Source of the DNA: Gemmatimonadota bacterium | GTDB taxonomy: Bacteria; Gemmatimonadota; Gemmatimonadetes; Gemmatimonadales; Gemmatimonadaceae | Assembly: GCA_026387915.1 (NCBI GenBank) | Contig: JAPLKS010000017.1 | Coordinates: 310,001-374,000 of the forward strand | DNA length: 64,000 nt | Direction: 5' to 3' | In this document: positions 1-9,130 of the stretch, piece by piece | Layout of the letters: each line of letters opens with the position of its first letter | Numbering within the stretch: the stretch's first letter is position 1 | Position numbers and translations under genes: made by a program | Notes under the pieces: model-generated | Database searches by the model: none | What the model was told of the DNA's origin: nothing | What the model saw: the letters and a program-made list of their open reading frames with translations, nothing else

Positions 1-2
1 TT

Positions 3-1208
3 CCACAGGATCATCCGCTCGCGTACGCCATGAGCATTGCCGAAAACCCGAATCGCAAGGGTATGCTCTTTGCGAGCACGGGGCACGAAATATTCTATTC
101 GCTCAACGATGGTGCCAAGTGGACGAAGCTCGACGCCGGGCTTCCGGCGGCGCCGGCGTCGTGGATCACCATCAACAAGCACCAGCACGATGTGGTCGTC
201 TCGACCTATGGGCGCGGGCTCTGGGTGCTGCGCGACATCACGCTGTTGGAGCAATCGGACAAGCAGGTGGCCGACGCCCCGATTCGTATTTTTGAACCGC
301 GTCCCGGCCTTCGCACGGCGCGCGGTGGAAGTGCGGATGTCACCTTCACGCTCAAGGACGCGCCGCGCGATTCGCTCGCCATTGAGATTGTGGACTCGGC
401 TGGTACGGTGGTGCGCACCCTGCGGACGCTGGCGCGTGCCGGCACCAATCGCGTGACGTGGGATCTGCGGCACGAAGGGCCCAAACAGCCGGAGTTGCGC
501 ACGACGCCGCCCGATAACCCGCGCATTTGGGACGAGCCGCGCTTCAAGAACAAAGACACGCGCATTGTCGATCACTGGGGCATTCAGCAACCGCAGCGCG
601 CGGGTGCCTTGGCGGCGCCGGGGCGGTATTCCGTGAAAATCGTGTCAGGTAACGCCACGGCGACGCAGGCATTCACGGTGGCCAAGGATCCCTCGTTGCC
701 GAGCAACATCGCGGATTTGCAGGCGGCCACGTCGGCGCAGGTGCGGGCGGTGAGCGCCATTAATGGCACGGTGGATCTCATCAACCGGCTTGAGGTGTTG
801 CGTAAGCAGATCGAGGATCTCACTGCGGCCGACGGCACGAGCGCAGCCACCAAGGCGCGACTCGCGGAGGTGGAGGCGAAAGCGCTCGAAGTGGAGCTGC
901 AGTTACTGTCGCGCACTGAGCTCCACAGCGACGACAAGTGGTTCACCGAACGGCACAAACTCTACCTCGGGTTGATCTGGCTGTCGGCCGAGGTGGGTAC
1001 GGGCGGCGGCGACGTGGCGGGCGGCGCTGAGTATCGGCCGACGGACGCGCAGGCGGCCACGCTCGGGGAGCTCGAAAAGGATCTGAGCGTGGCGAAAGCC
1101 GCGTTCACGAAGCTGATGGAGAAGGACGTGAAGGCCTTCAACGCGGCAAAGGGACCACAGTTGTCCGACATTCTGGCCAAAAAGGCGGTGCCGGCGATCC
1201 TGCCGTAG
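3..1208 (+). CDS. VPS10/sortilin-type BNR-repeat protein, C-terminal part (5' cut by window edge)
   Basis: The reading frame is already open at base 3 and continues upstream, so only the last ~400 residues are here. Near the start is one Asp-box/BNR blade (SLNDGAKW) followed by a TYGRGLWVL strand. The same arrangement, a last SLDDGAHW blade then THGRAFWIL, ends the propeller of the complete protein at 11227-14511, so the two are paralogues. The rest is a beta-rich region and a predicted helical segment rich in Ala, Glu and Lys (about residues 230-390). Proteins of this type are exported multi-bladed propellers often annotated as glycosyl hydrolase or sortilin-like; no enzymatic function is shown by this fragment. 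The stop TAG is at 1206-1208. Confidence 0.8.
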   Translation, partial: PQDHPLAYAMSIAENPNRKGMLFASTGHEIFYSLNDGAKWTKLDAGLPAAPASWITINKHQHDVVVSTYGRGLWVLRDITLLEQSDKQVADAPIRIFEPRPGLRTARGGSADVTFTLKDAPRDSLAIEIVDSAGTVVRTLRTLARAGTNRVTWDLRHEGPKQPELRTTPPDNPRIWDEPRFKNKDTRIVDHWGIQQPQRAGALAAPGRYSVKIVSGNATATQAFTVAKDPSLPSNIADLQAATSAQVRAVSAINGTVDLINRLEVLRKQIEDLTAADGTSAATKARLAEVEAKALEVELQLLSRTELHSDDKWFTERHKLYLGLIWLSAEVGTGGGDVAGGAEYRPTDAQAATLGELEKDLSVAKAAFTKLMEKDVKAFNAAKGPQLSDILAKKAVPAILP

Positions 1209-1245
1209 CTGCGGGGGTGGGGAAATCAGGGAATTTGAGGGTATT

Positions 1246-1276
1246 TTGAACCCGATTCCGACCTGCTGCGTATATA
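1246..1276 (+). promoter_or_regulatory. Candidate promoter of the TonB receptor gene
   Basis: TTGAAC at 1246-1251 and TATATA at 1271-1276 are separated by 19 bp. The spacing is long for a sigma-70 promoter, but the -10 hexamer is good and lies in the only non-GC-rich stretch of the gap. It would start a transcript just before the hairpin at 1286-1315. Confidence 0.4.
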
Positions 1277-1285
1277 GGTTAAGGA

Positions 1286-1315
1286 GCCGCCGGTTCCCCG
1301 AGGGGGACCGGCGGC
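1286..1315 (+). terminator. Strong hairpin between the VPS10 gene and the TonB receptor gene
   Basis: A 14-bp stem (GCCGCCGGTTCCCC with GGGGGACCGGCGGC, one G:T pair) closes a very short loop, and TTTT follows four bases after the stem. It could terminate the upstream VPS10 transcript. If the promoter at 1246-1276 is real, it is instead the first element of the receptor mRNA leader. Confidence 0.5.
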
Positions 1316-1416
1316 AACCTTTTACTAGCCTCGTGGTGTCTCACTACTCGCAGGAACCACGGGCCTCAGGGGCAGAGGACCGCCCCCCGCTCTATCCACT
1401 ATCCGCCCCTCCCTCC

Positions 1417-4400
1417 GTGTCGTTGCGCCGCCTGCAGTTTCTGCTCTGCGTGTTATTCCTGATTGCCGCCAAGCCGCTCGCCGCCCAAACGGACGTGATC
1501 CGCGGCAAGGTGATCAACCAAGATTCGGTCCCGATCGAAGGGGTGCGGGTCACTGTCACGTCGATCTCTGGCGCGGTGAACCGGCAGGCCCGTACCGATA
1601 AGGGCGGCCGCTTTACCGTCACCTTTCCGAATGGCGAGGGCGACTATTTCGTCACCTTCAATCAGATCGGCTACGCGCAGAAGCGATTTGAGGTCAAGCG
1701 CACGGCGGATCAGGATATCCTGATCGCCGACGCCAAGTTGAGTCGCTCGCAGGAGCTCGACGCGATGCGCATTACCGGCTCTCGCGATCGTGTAGATCGC
1801 AACGATGCCAACAAAGACATCTCCGGGACGGAGAAGGCCGTCAACACGTCGGCGCTCGCGGCCGACCAACTCGGCAACTTGGCCGCGATGGCGGCGTCGC
1901 TTCCCGGCGTGACGCTCATTCCCGGCGCTGACGGCGATCCGTCGGGCTTCTCCGTGCTCGGCCTCTCCGCCGATCAGAGCAGCACGACGCTGAACGGCGC
2001 AGCGTTCGGCGGCGGCGACCTGCCGCGCGACGCGGCGCTCTCGAGTTCGCTCAACTCCTCGCAGTGGGACGTGAGCAGTGGCGGGTCGAGCGGTGGTCGG
2101 TTCAGCGTGCGCACGAGTGGTGGGTCGAACTTCAAAATTCGCTCGGCGTCACTCAATCTCGACTCGCCCGCGCTACAGTGGACCGACCGCGCGGCACGCG
2201 CGCTGGGGCAGGAATACAGCAACGCGTCGCTCAGCGGCCGTTTCTCTGGTCCGGTGAAGCTCGACGAATCGTTCTACACCTTCAGCTATCAGCTTGGGCG
2301 GCGGTCGAACGAACTCAAAACGTTGCTCAACACGGACGCGCTTGGTTTGCAAACGAGCGGCATCTCCGCCGACTCTGTGACACGACTCACGAATATTCTG
2401 AATCAGCTCAAGGTGCCGACCACGCTCGGGGGCATCCCGAGCAACCGTATGAGTGATCAGGGGCTAGTGCTGGGGACGATTGATGTGGCCCCAACGGGTT
2501 CGCGGAGCGGCACGGCGTGGAACCTTACGTATCAGGGCTCGTGGGGAAAGAACACGCCGGTGCTCAACGCCACGGGCGAGTTTCCGGCGCACAGCGGCGA
2601 CCGCACCAACTGGAACGGCATGGTGCAGGGGCGCCACTCGACGTATTTCGGATTCGGGGTGCTCAGCGAAACACAGCTCTCTTACAGTTCGGCCAAGAAC
2701 TGGGGGACGCCGTATCTGTCGTTGCCGAGCGGAAGTGTGCTCGTCAATTCGGCGTTTGCCGACGGCACCAATGGCGTGAAGTTCGTCCAGTTCGGCGGCA
2801 GCGCGTTTCTCAATGCATCGTCGCGCAATGGGACGGCGCAGTTCTCGAACCTGCTCAGTTGGTTTAGCGAGAACAACAAGCATCGCATTAAGCTCACCAC
2901 CGAACTGCGCCGCGACGATTACACGCAGGACCAGACCACCAACCTGCTGGGTTCGTTCTCGTTCAACTCGCTGGCCGATGTGCAGGCCGGACGCCCCGCG
3001 GTGTTCAGTCGCAATCTGTCGCCGCGTCAGCGTGAAGGTGCGCAGTATATCGGTGGCATCGCGCTCGGTGATTCGTACCGCCGCACCAGTGACTTGCAGA
3101 TTCAGTACGGTCTGCGCGTGGACGGCAATCAGTACGAAGGGATTCCCGTTCGGAATACGAAGCTCGAAGAGACGTTTGGCGTGCGCAACGATTACGTGCC
3201 GAACAAAGTCTACCTGAGTCCGCGCGTTGGTTTTTCGTGGACCTACGGCACGGCGCAGCAGATTGGGGGTTTTGAAGGTGCCATGCGCGGCCCGCGCGCG
3301 GTGGTGCGCGGCGGCATTGGCGTATTCCAGAACACCCCGCAGACGCAGTTGGTCGGCAACGCGATCGACAACACTGGTCTGCCAAGTGCGGTGCAGCAGG
3401 TGACGTGCATGGGACCTGCGGCGCCGTTGCCCAACTGGGACGCCTACAGCACGAGCTTGGCGAATATTCCGTCGGCGTGTGTTGACGGATCGGCCGGGAC
3501 TGTGTTTGCCAACAGTGCGCCCAACGTGACGTTGTTTTCCAAAGATTATGCCGCGCAACGTGCGCTTCGCTCCGTGCTGTCGTGGAGCGGTTCGATTCTC
3601 AATAACACGTTTCAGGCCACGTTCCAGGGTACGTACTCGCGCAACATGAACCAGACCGGCGCTGGCGTGGATCTGAATTTTTCACCCGTGCAGCGGTTTG
3701 CGCTGGCCAGCGAAGCTGGGCGTCCCGTGTACGTACAGCCCACCAGCATTGTGCCAACCTCGGGCGCGATTGCCTCGCGCGACGCGCGGGTGACGAGTTT
3801 GTACAACCGCGTGTCAGAGATGCGGAGCGATCTCACCTCAGAGAGTCAGCAGTTGCAGGCGAGTTTCTCTCCAGTGACGTTCAATACCAGCTGGTCGTGG
3901 AACCTCGCGTACGTGTACTCGAACTTCCGCGAGCAGTATCGCGGCTTTTCGAGCACGGCCGGAAATCCGCTCGATGTGACGTGGGGGCGGTCGTCGATGG
4001 ACGCGCATCATCAGGTGACGTACACGGTGGGCTACAACTTCTTTGACGCCGTGCGCGTGTCGTGGAACGGCCGCGTACAGTCGGGATCACCGTTCACGCC
4101 GACGATCGCGGGCGACGTCAACGGCGACGGCTATTCCAACGACCGTGCCTTCATCTACAATCCCGCCACGGCTCCCGATCCGACGGTGGCGAGCGCCATG
4201 CGGTCGTTGCTTGCCAAGAGCAGCGCCAATGTGCGCAACTGTCTGCAGGGGCAGCTTGGGCGCATTGCCGACCGCAACAGCTGCGAAGGTCCGTGGACGA
4301 CCACAGCGAATATGTCGATCTCGTTTAACCCGCTCAAACTCGGGTTGCCGCAGCGCGCCACGCTCAGTTTGGCTATCAACAATCCGCTCGGTGCGGCGGA

Positions 4401-5148
4401 TTTGGTGTTGCACGGCGAGAACAACCTGAAGGGATGGGGGCAGCCGGCGACGCCGGATAATCAGCTGCTGTACGTGCGTGGCTACGACCCGACGGCGCAG
4501 CGCTTCAAGTACGAAGTCAACCAGCGCTTTGGCAACACCAGCCCGGCCACCAACGCCTTCCGCCAGCCGGTGGTGGTGACGGCGATGATGCGCTTTGATC
4601 TTGGCCCGGCTCGCGAAAAACAACAGTTGGTGTCGCAGCTCAATGTTGGCCGCCGTTCGGCGGGGAACAAGATGAGCGAGCAGATTCTGAAAATGGTCTA
4701 TGCGAATGCCGGCGGTCTCGTCAATCCAATGGCCACCATGCTACGCCAGGCGGATTCCCTGGGCCTCACGCAGAAGCAGGCCGACAGCCTCGCGACACTC
4801 AATCGTTGGTACACGGTGCGCCTCGACTCCATCTGGAGCCCGGCCGCCAAGTTGCTCGCTGCACTTCCGGACAAGTACGACGAAGATGAGGCGTACCGCG
4901 TGTACCGTCGGGCCCGCGAGGGAACGGTGGATGTGCTCACCAAGCTCGCCCCAGGTACCAAGGGACTTCTATCGCCGGAACAGCGCCGCAAGCTGCCAGC
5001 CATCGTGGCCAGTTATCTTGAACCGCGGTACCTCGCGGCGATCCGCAGCGGCACGGCGGGCGCTGGCGGCAGCGCGTTCGGCGGCGGTGGCGGCATGGGC
5101 ATGCCCGTCGGCGACGGCGGCGAACGCCACTTCATCATCATGCGCTGA
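1417..5148 (+). CDS. TonB-dependent receptor with N-terminal carboxypeptidase-like domain and C-terminal LTxxQ tail
   Basis: Outer-membrane receptor of about 1243 residues. GTG at 1417 is chosen because it directly precedes a signal peptide (RRLQFLLCVLFLIAAKPLAAQ). An in-frame TTG at 1246 would put about 57 atypical residues before it. After the signal come a carboxypeptidase regulatory-like/CarbopepD_reg domain (VIRGKVINQDSVPIEGVRV), a plug-like region (LGNLAAMAASLPGVTLIPG) and a long beta barrel that appears to end near residue 1060 (MMRFDLG). Unusually, about 180 residues follow the barrel. They contain LTQKQ (about 1117) and LSPEQRRKL (about 1185), resembling the paired LTxxQ motifs of Spy/CpxP proteins, and a Gly-rich end. 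No ligand can be assigned. The stop is followed closely by the gene at 5196. Confidence 0.85.
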   Translation: MSLRRLQFLLCVLFLIAAKPLAAQTDVIRGKVINQDSVPIEGVRVTVTSISGAVNRQARTDKGGRFTVTFPNGEGDYFVTFNQIGYAQKRFEVKRTADQDILIADAKLSRSQELDAMRITGSRDRVDRNDANKDISGTEKAVNTSALAADQLGNLAAMAASLPGVTLIPGADGDPSGFSVLGLSADQSSTTLNGAAFGGGDLPRDAALSSSLNSSQWDVSSGGSSGGRFSVRTSGGSNFKIRSASLNLDSPALQWTDRAARALGQEYSNASLSGRFSGPVKLDESFYTFSYQLGRRSNELKTLLNTDALGLQTSGISADSVTRLTNILNQLKVPTTLGGIPSNRMSDQGLVLGTIDVAPTGSRSGTAWNLTYQGSWGKNTPVLNATGEFPAHSGDRTNWNGMVQGRHSTYFGFGVLSETQLSYSSAKNWGTPYLSLPSGSVLVNSAFADGTNGVKFVQFGGSAFLNASSRNGTAQFSNLLSWFSENNKHRIKLTTELRRDDYTQDQTTNLLGSFSFNSLADVQAGRPAVFSRNLSPRQREGAQYIGGIALGDSYRRTSDLQIQYGLRVDGNQYEGIPVRNTKLEETFGVRNDYVPNKVYLSPRVGFSWTYGTAQQIGGFEGAMRGPRAVVRGGIGVFQNTPQTQLVGNAIDNTGLPSAVQQVTCMGPAAPLPNWDAYSTSLANIPSACVDGSAGTVFANSAPNVTLFSKDYAAQRALRSVLSWSGSILNNTFQATFQGTYSRNMNQTGAGVDLNFSPVQRFALASEAGRPVYVQPTSIVPTSGAIASRDARVTSLYNRVSEMRSDLTSESQQLQASFSPVTFNTSWSWNLAYVYSNFREQYRGFSSTAGNPLDVTWGRSSMDAHHQVTYTVGYNFFDAVRVSWNGRVQSGSPFTPTIAGDVNGDGYSNDRAFIYNPATAPDPTVASAMRSLLAKSSANVRNCLQGQLGRIADRNSCEGPWTTTANMSISFNPLKLGLPQRATLSLAINNPLGAADLVLHGENNLKGWGQPATPDNQLLYVRGYDPTAQRFKYEVNQRFGNTSPATNAFRQPVVVTAMMRFDLGPAREKQQLVSQLNVGRRSAGNKMSEQILKMVYANAGGLVNPMATMLRQADSLGLTQKQADSLATLNRWYTVRLDSIWSPAAKLLAALPDKYDEDEAYRVYRRAREGTVDVLTKLAPGTKGLLSPEQRRKLPAIVASYLEPRYLAAIRSGTAGAGGSAFGGGGGMGMPVGDGGERHFIIMR

Positions 5149-5195
5149 TGCGCTCGCAAAACAACCATTACGACCACCGTTCAACCAACACTGCC

Positions 5196-6602
5196 ATGCC
5201 TCTCGCTCGAACGTTCTTTGCCACCGTCGCCCTCGCGGGCGCCCTCGGGGCCCAGCAGCCGGTGCGCGAGCGTCCGCTCGGTCCGGTCACGCACGTGTCA
5301 AAGGAACTGCTGGGCGCGGTGTCGCAGGCGCGTCAGCTTCCCGATGGCCGCGTCATCATCAACGACTTGAATGGGCGTAAGGTGGTGCTGTTCGACACGA
5401 CGCTTGCCTCGTACGCGGTGATCGCCGACACGACCAGCGCCACCGCCAACGCGTACAGCTCGCGTGCGGGCGGCCTCATTCCGTGGAAGGGTGACACCAC
5501 GCTGTTCGTCGACCCGCAGTCGCTTTCTATGCTCGTACTCGACGGTCAGGGGAAGATTGCCCGCGTGATGAGTGTGCCGCGCGCCAATGAGGCGGGGCTG
5601 CTGATCGGTGGGCCCAATGGCACGCCGGGCACCGACCGCGACGGCCGTCTGCTGTTTCGCGGCATGCCGGCGTTCCGCATGTCGATGCCCGCGGCCGGGG
5701 GCGATCACAATCACAGTAGTGGTGCCACGCCGCAGCCCACGATGCCAGACTCGGCACCGCTAATGCGCATGGATTTGGCGACGCGTAAGGTGGACACGCT
5801 CGCGTATCTGAAGGTTCCGAAGTCAAGCGTGTTAGTGTCGCGCGACGATGCCGGCCGTGTGTCGGTGAACGTGACGATGAACCCGTTGCCAACGGTTGAC
5901 GACTGGGCAATCCTTTCCGACGGATCGGTGGCCGTGTTGCGCGGGCAGGACTACCACATCGAGTGGACGCGTCCGGATGGCACCAAGGCGACGACGCCCA
6001 AGGTGCCGTTCGATTGGAAGCGGATGACGGAAGAGGACAAGATCGCATTCCTCGACTCGGCGCGCGTCGCGATGGAAAAGGTTCGCTCGGCGGCGATGTC
6101 GGGCAATGCCGGTGCGATGCAGGCGGGTGCCGCGGCAGTGATGGGCGGCGGCGTTGCGGGACTCGGAGGAGGCGGGCAGCAGCTGCGTGTGCAGATCAGC
6201 GGTGACGGTCCGATGCCGCCGATGCGCGGCGGCGGCGAAGGCGGTCGTGGCGGTGCGGACACGCATACCGATGGCCGGGGCGGCGGCGAAGGCGGCCGCG
6301 GTGGCTTTGGTGGGGTCAATGTGCCGCCGATCAACATGGTCTCCCCGAGCGAACTGCCCGACTACGCACCGCCGTTCCAGGCCGGTTCGGCGCGCGGTGA
6401 TCTCGACGGCAATATGTGGGTGCGCACCACCAAGGTGGTGCAGGGCGGCTCCGTGTACGATGTGATCAACGCCAAGGGTGAGTTGATCGATCGCGTGCTG
6501 ATGCCTGCGGGTCGCGTGATTGCCGGCTTTGGTCACGGCGTGGTGTACATGGGCGTCCGCGATGGCGCTGGCGTACGTCTCGAAGTGGCGAAGATGAAGT
6601 GA
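5196..6602 (+). CDS. Secreted propeller-like protein with Gly/Arg-rich insert
   Basis: About 468 residues. ATG at 5196 starts a clear signal peptide (MPLARTFFATVALAGALGAQQ); an ATG at 5148, overlapping the upstream stop, would add 16 non-signal residues. The mature part has repeated beta-strand stretches (LPDGRVIINDLNGRKVVLFD, WAILSDGSVAVLRGQDYHIE), like a six-bladed beta-propeller or NHL-type fold. Around residues 315-385 is a low-complexity Gly/Arg-rich insert (GGGEGGRGG repeated). The last section (YAPPFQAGSARGDLDGNMWV) resembles another blade. It lies 47 bp after the TonB receptor and is probably cotranscribed, so a role as a surface or periplasmic partner is possible. No enzyme motif is seen and the function is unknown. 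Confidence 0.7.
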   Translation: MPLARTFFATVALAGALGAQQPVRERPLGPVTHVSKELLGAVSQARQLPDGRVIINDLNGRKVVLFDTTLASYAVIADTTSATANAYSSRAGGLIPWKGDTTLFVDPQSLSMLVLDGQGKIARVMSVPRANEAGLLIGGPNGTPGTDRDGRLLFRGMPAFRMSMPAAGGDHNHSSGATPQPTMPDSAPLMRMDLATRKVDTLAYLKVPKSSVLVSRDDAGRVSVNVTMNPLPTVDDWAILSDGSVAVLRGQDYHIEWTRPDGTKATTPKVPFDWKRMTEEDKIAFLDSARVAMEKVRSAAMSGNAGAMQAGAAAVMGGGVAGLGGGGQQLRVQISGDGPMPPMRGGGEGGRGGADTHTDGRGGGEGGRGGFGGVNVPPINMVSPSELPDYAPPFQAGSARGDLDGNMWVRTTKVVQGGSVYDVINAKGELIDRVLMPAGRVIAGFGHGVVYMGVRDGAGVRLEVAKMK

Positions 6603-6616
6603 GGCGCGCGCGGCGC

Positions 6617-9130
6617 CTACGAACCGTCCGACCGCTCGTGGTCGGACGGTTCGTCTTTTCCGGTTAGAGCGGCACTCACGATACGAATGAAGTTCTTGGC
6701 GTTGAACGGCTTGGCGAGAATCGCTTTCACGGCCGGATCCAGCGGTGACTGATCGATCCCCTCAGCCGCAAAGCCGGTCACGACGATGATCGGCGTGGCG
6801 GGTCGCAACGTCACGAAGCGCTCAATCACGTCGTGGCCCGACACATCGGGCATCATCATGTCGGTCACCAGAATGTCGATCGCGAGCTCCGGCTGCGCGG
6901 CGAGCGCAATGGCTTCGGCTCCGCCCCCCGCTTCGATGACCGCATAGCCGGCGCGCTCGAGCATACGTCGGCTGACGCGACGGACACCCGTTTCGTCGTC
7001 CACGAGCAGAACCGTCCCGCGGCGGGGGGCGGCGGACGGCGCCGTCGGAGCCTCCAGAATAGTCTGCGCGGGGGCAGTCGTGCGTGGCAGGTGCAGCGAA
7101 ACGGTGGTGCCACGGCCCTCGGTGCTTTCTACGGCCACACGCCCGCTCGCGCGCCGCACAATTGTGTCGACCATCGCGAGACCGAGCCCGGTGCCCATTC
7201 CGGGGGCCTTCGTCGTGAAGAATGGTTCGAAGATGTGATGCAGCGACTCCGCCGGAATACCAGTCCCGTCGTCGTGCACGCGAATCACGACCACGTCGCG
7301 ATCGGCGTCAAACAGTTCAGCGACCGCAGCAATTCGGATCACGCCCCCCTTGGGCATGGCGTCGCGTGCGTTGATGACGAGGTTGAGCAAGACCTGCTCG
7401 AACTGTGACCGATCGAACAGCACGTGGGCGTCAGGGGCGTTCAGCGCGAGATCGAGTCTGATGTTTTGGGGAAGGGTTCGCACGAGCGCGGGCGCGAGCG
7501 CGTCGATGGTCGCGGTCACGGGAAGCTGCACCGCCTGAATGACATGCGAGCCAGTGAAGCCGAGGAGCTGGCGCGTGATTCCCGCGCCGCGATCAGCCGC
7601 TGCTCGTATGGCTGCAATGTCGGCGCTCGCGCTCGGATCGTCGGCGAGGTCGGTCGCGAGCAACTCGGCGTGCCCAGAGATCATCGCCAGCAGGTTGTTG
7701 AAGGCGTGCGCAATGCGTCCCGCAATATCGTGGAGCGTCGTGAGCTTGGCAGCGTGTCGGAGCCGCCCTTCCAACGCGTGTTCGGCCGCGAGGTCGCGCC
7801 CGTTGATGACAAAGCCGCCGACGCTGGGATCATTGCGGCGGTCTTCGACCCGTAGTTCGACCTCCATCCACCCGTCGGCGCCGCGCACTCGGCACTGCCG
7901 AGACGGCGCGCGCTCGTCGGACTCAGAATGGACGAGCCAGCGCAGCGTGAACGCGCGATCGTCGGGATGCACGAGGTCGGCAAACGGCGCGACGCGTTCG
8001 GCCGCGGAGAGAAACCCGAGTGACGGGCTCACCCAACGAAGCCGGAGTTGCGGATCGATGACGATGATGTAGTCGCTTGCATTGGCGAGTAAGGTCTGGA
8101 AACGCCTCGTCAGGGCGACATGGGTTTGCGACAGGCTTTGGTTTGCCGTGAGTTCCGCGCGCTGGCGAACGAGGAGGAGCAGCGTGAGCAGCGTCGCCAC
8201 AATGATGATGCCGCGCGTATCCGCGTCACCCGTCAGGACGACCTTCACCAGCAGTGTGTAGGTGAATGCCACCACCAACGTCGGCGCGATGCCACTGCGG
8301 TACGTGCCATCCCACCGCTCACCGTTCCCGACCCTCGGACGCCGACCGGCGTGCCACTGATGTCGTGCGGCGGCCCATCGGAGCACCCACGTCCCGAACC
8401 AAAAGGCGTCGATGGCATCGCCGGGGCGATACGCCGTGGCATTGACCCAGGCGTAGTCGGAAAGTGTGGCAAACAGATGGGCGGCGAGATTAATCGATAT
8501 GGCGGTGCGTAAGATTCGGCTGCGTGATCGGATAAGCGCGGCGGCGGCGCCGAGGTAGACCGCCCAGTCGCCGATGATATTGACGACGTCCACCGCACGG
8601 ATCGGTACATTCGTGCGCTCGAGCAGCAGGCGAACGGAAAAGTGCCACGAGAGGGTTACGCCGCCGACGACAAGCAATGCAATGTCGAGCAAGACGCGCG
8701 GATCGCGCGCAGACACGCGCGGATCCCGCGGGACCAAGCGATACCCCACGATCGCAAAGGGCACATATGCGAGGGCGAGCCAATCGCTCCACTCGGGCGT
8801 TACCGCCTGATGATGGAGAGCCGCCCACGTGGTCCACGTGCCACCACTGACGAAGAGCATCCCAGACGCCGCCGCGAGCCACTGCCAGACGCGGCGCGTG
8901 GCCGGATCGAGGTTGGGATCGTCCGCGTTCTGCCATTGGGCGACGATCGTGAACACGGCCGCGCCAAAGAACGCAACGTTCACGATGTCCCGCGCGACAG
9001 GCGGCAGAACCGCCATCATCCGCAACGCCAGAAGATACAAGGCGGCGAAGGCGAGGAATGCTTGGTCGCCCAACGTCAGCGAAAACCCAGCTGACGGTGT
9101 CCGCGCCGAGGCGGTGGTGGAGCCGTTCAT
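6617..9130 (-). CDS. Membrane PAS hybrid histidine kinase with His-Ala H-box
   Basis: 837 residues. The first ~330 contain about nine or ten hydrophobic segments (an uncharacterised membrane sensor region). A PAS domain follows (about 345-450, ending VINGRDL), then a HisKA-type dimerisation helix, HATPase_c and a C-terminal receiver with phospho-acceptor Asp near residue 756 (VTDMMMPD). The ATPase looks intact: N-box LVINARDAM, G1 DDGTGIP, G2 GMGTGLGLAM. The H-box reads RIAHAFNNLL: His475 is followed by Ala476 where the family normally has Asp or Glu, the residue that activates the His. It overlaps by 4 bp with the upstream paralogous kinase-like gene and is probably translationally coupled to it. 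The + strand terminator at 6619-6654 lies within its final codons. Confidence 0.9.
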   Translation of the reverse strand: MNGSTTASARTPSAGFSLTLGDQAFLAFAALYLLALRMMAVLPPVARDIVNVAFFGAAVFTIVAQWQNADDPNLDPATRRVWQWLAAASGMLFVSGGTWTTWAALHHQAVTPEWSDWLALAYVPFAIVGYRLVPRDPRVSARDPRVLLDIALLVVGGVTLSWHFSVRLLLERTNVPIRAVDVVNIIGDWAVYLGAAAALIRSRSRILRTAISINLAAHLFATLSDYAWVNATAYRPGDAIDAFWFGTWVLRWAAARHQWHAGRRPRVGNGERWDGTYRSGIAPTLVVAFTYTLLVKVVLTGDADTRGIIIVATLLTLLLLVRQRAELTANQSLSQTHVALTRRFQTLLANASDYIIVIDPQLRLRWVSPSLGFLSAAERVAPFADLVHPDDRAFTLRWLVHSESDERAPSRQCRVRGADGWMEVELRVEDRRNDPSVGGFVINGRDLAAEHALEGRLRHAAKLTTLHDIAGRIAHAFNNLLAMISGHAELLATDLADDPSASADIAAIRAAADRGAGITRQLLGFTGSHVIQAVQLPVTATIDALAPALVRTLPQNIRLDLALNAPDAHVLFDRSQFEQVLLNLVINARDAMPKGGVIRIAAVAELFDADRDVVVIRVHDDGTGIPAESLHHIFEPFFTTKAPGMGTGLGLAMVDTIVRRASGRVAVESTEGRGTTVSLHLPRTTAPAQTILEAPTAPSAAPRRGTVLLVDDETGVRRVSRRMLERAGYAVIEAGGGAEAIALAAQPELAIDILVTDMMMPDVSGHDVIERFVTLRPATPIIVVTGFAAEGIDQSPLDPAVKAILAKPFNAKNFIRIVSAALTGKDEPSDHERSDGS
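6619..6654 (+). terminator. Rho-independent terminator overlapping the end of the convergent kinase gene
   Basis: A perfect 15-bp stem (ACGAACCGTCCGACC with GGTCGGACGGTTCGT), loop GCTCGT, is followed on the + strand by CTTTTC. It ends the TonB receptor/propeller transcription unit. The stem also encodes the last codons of the leftward kinase, whose stop is at 6617-6619. Confidence 0.8.

Noticed and set aside
3-1208. First gene considered a broken pseudogene
   Set aside because: The frame is open through the window edge with good similarity to the complete paralogue; it is cut only by the window.
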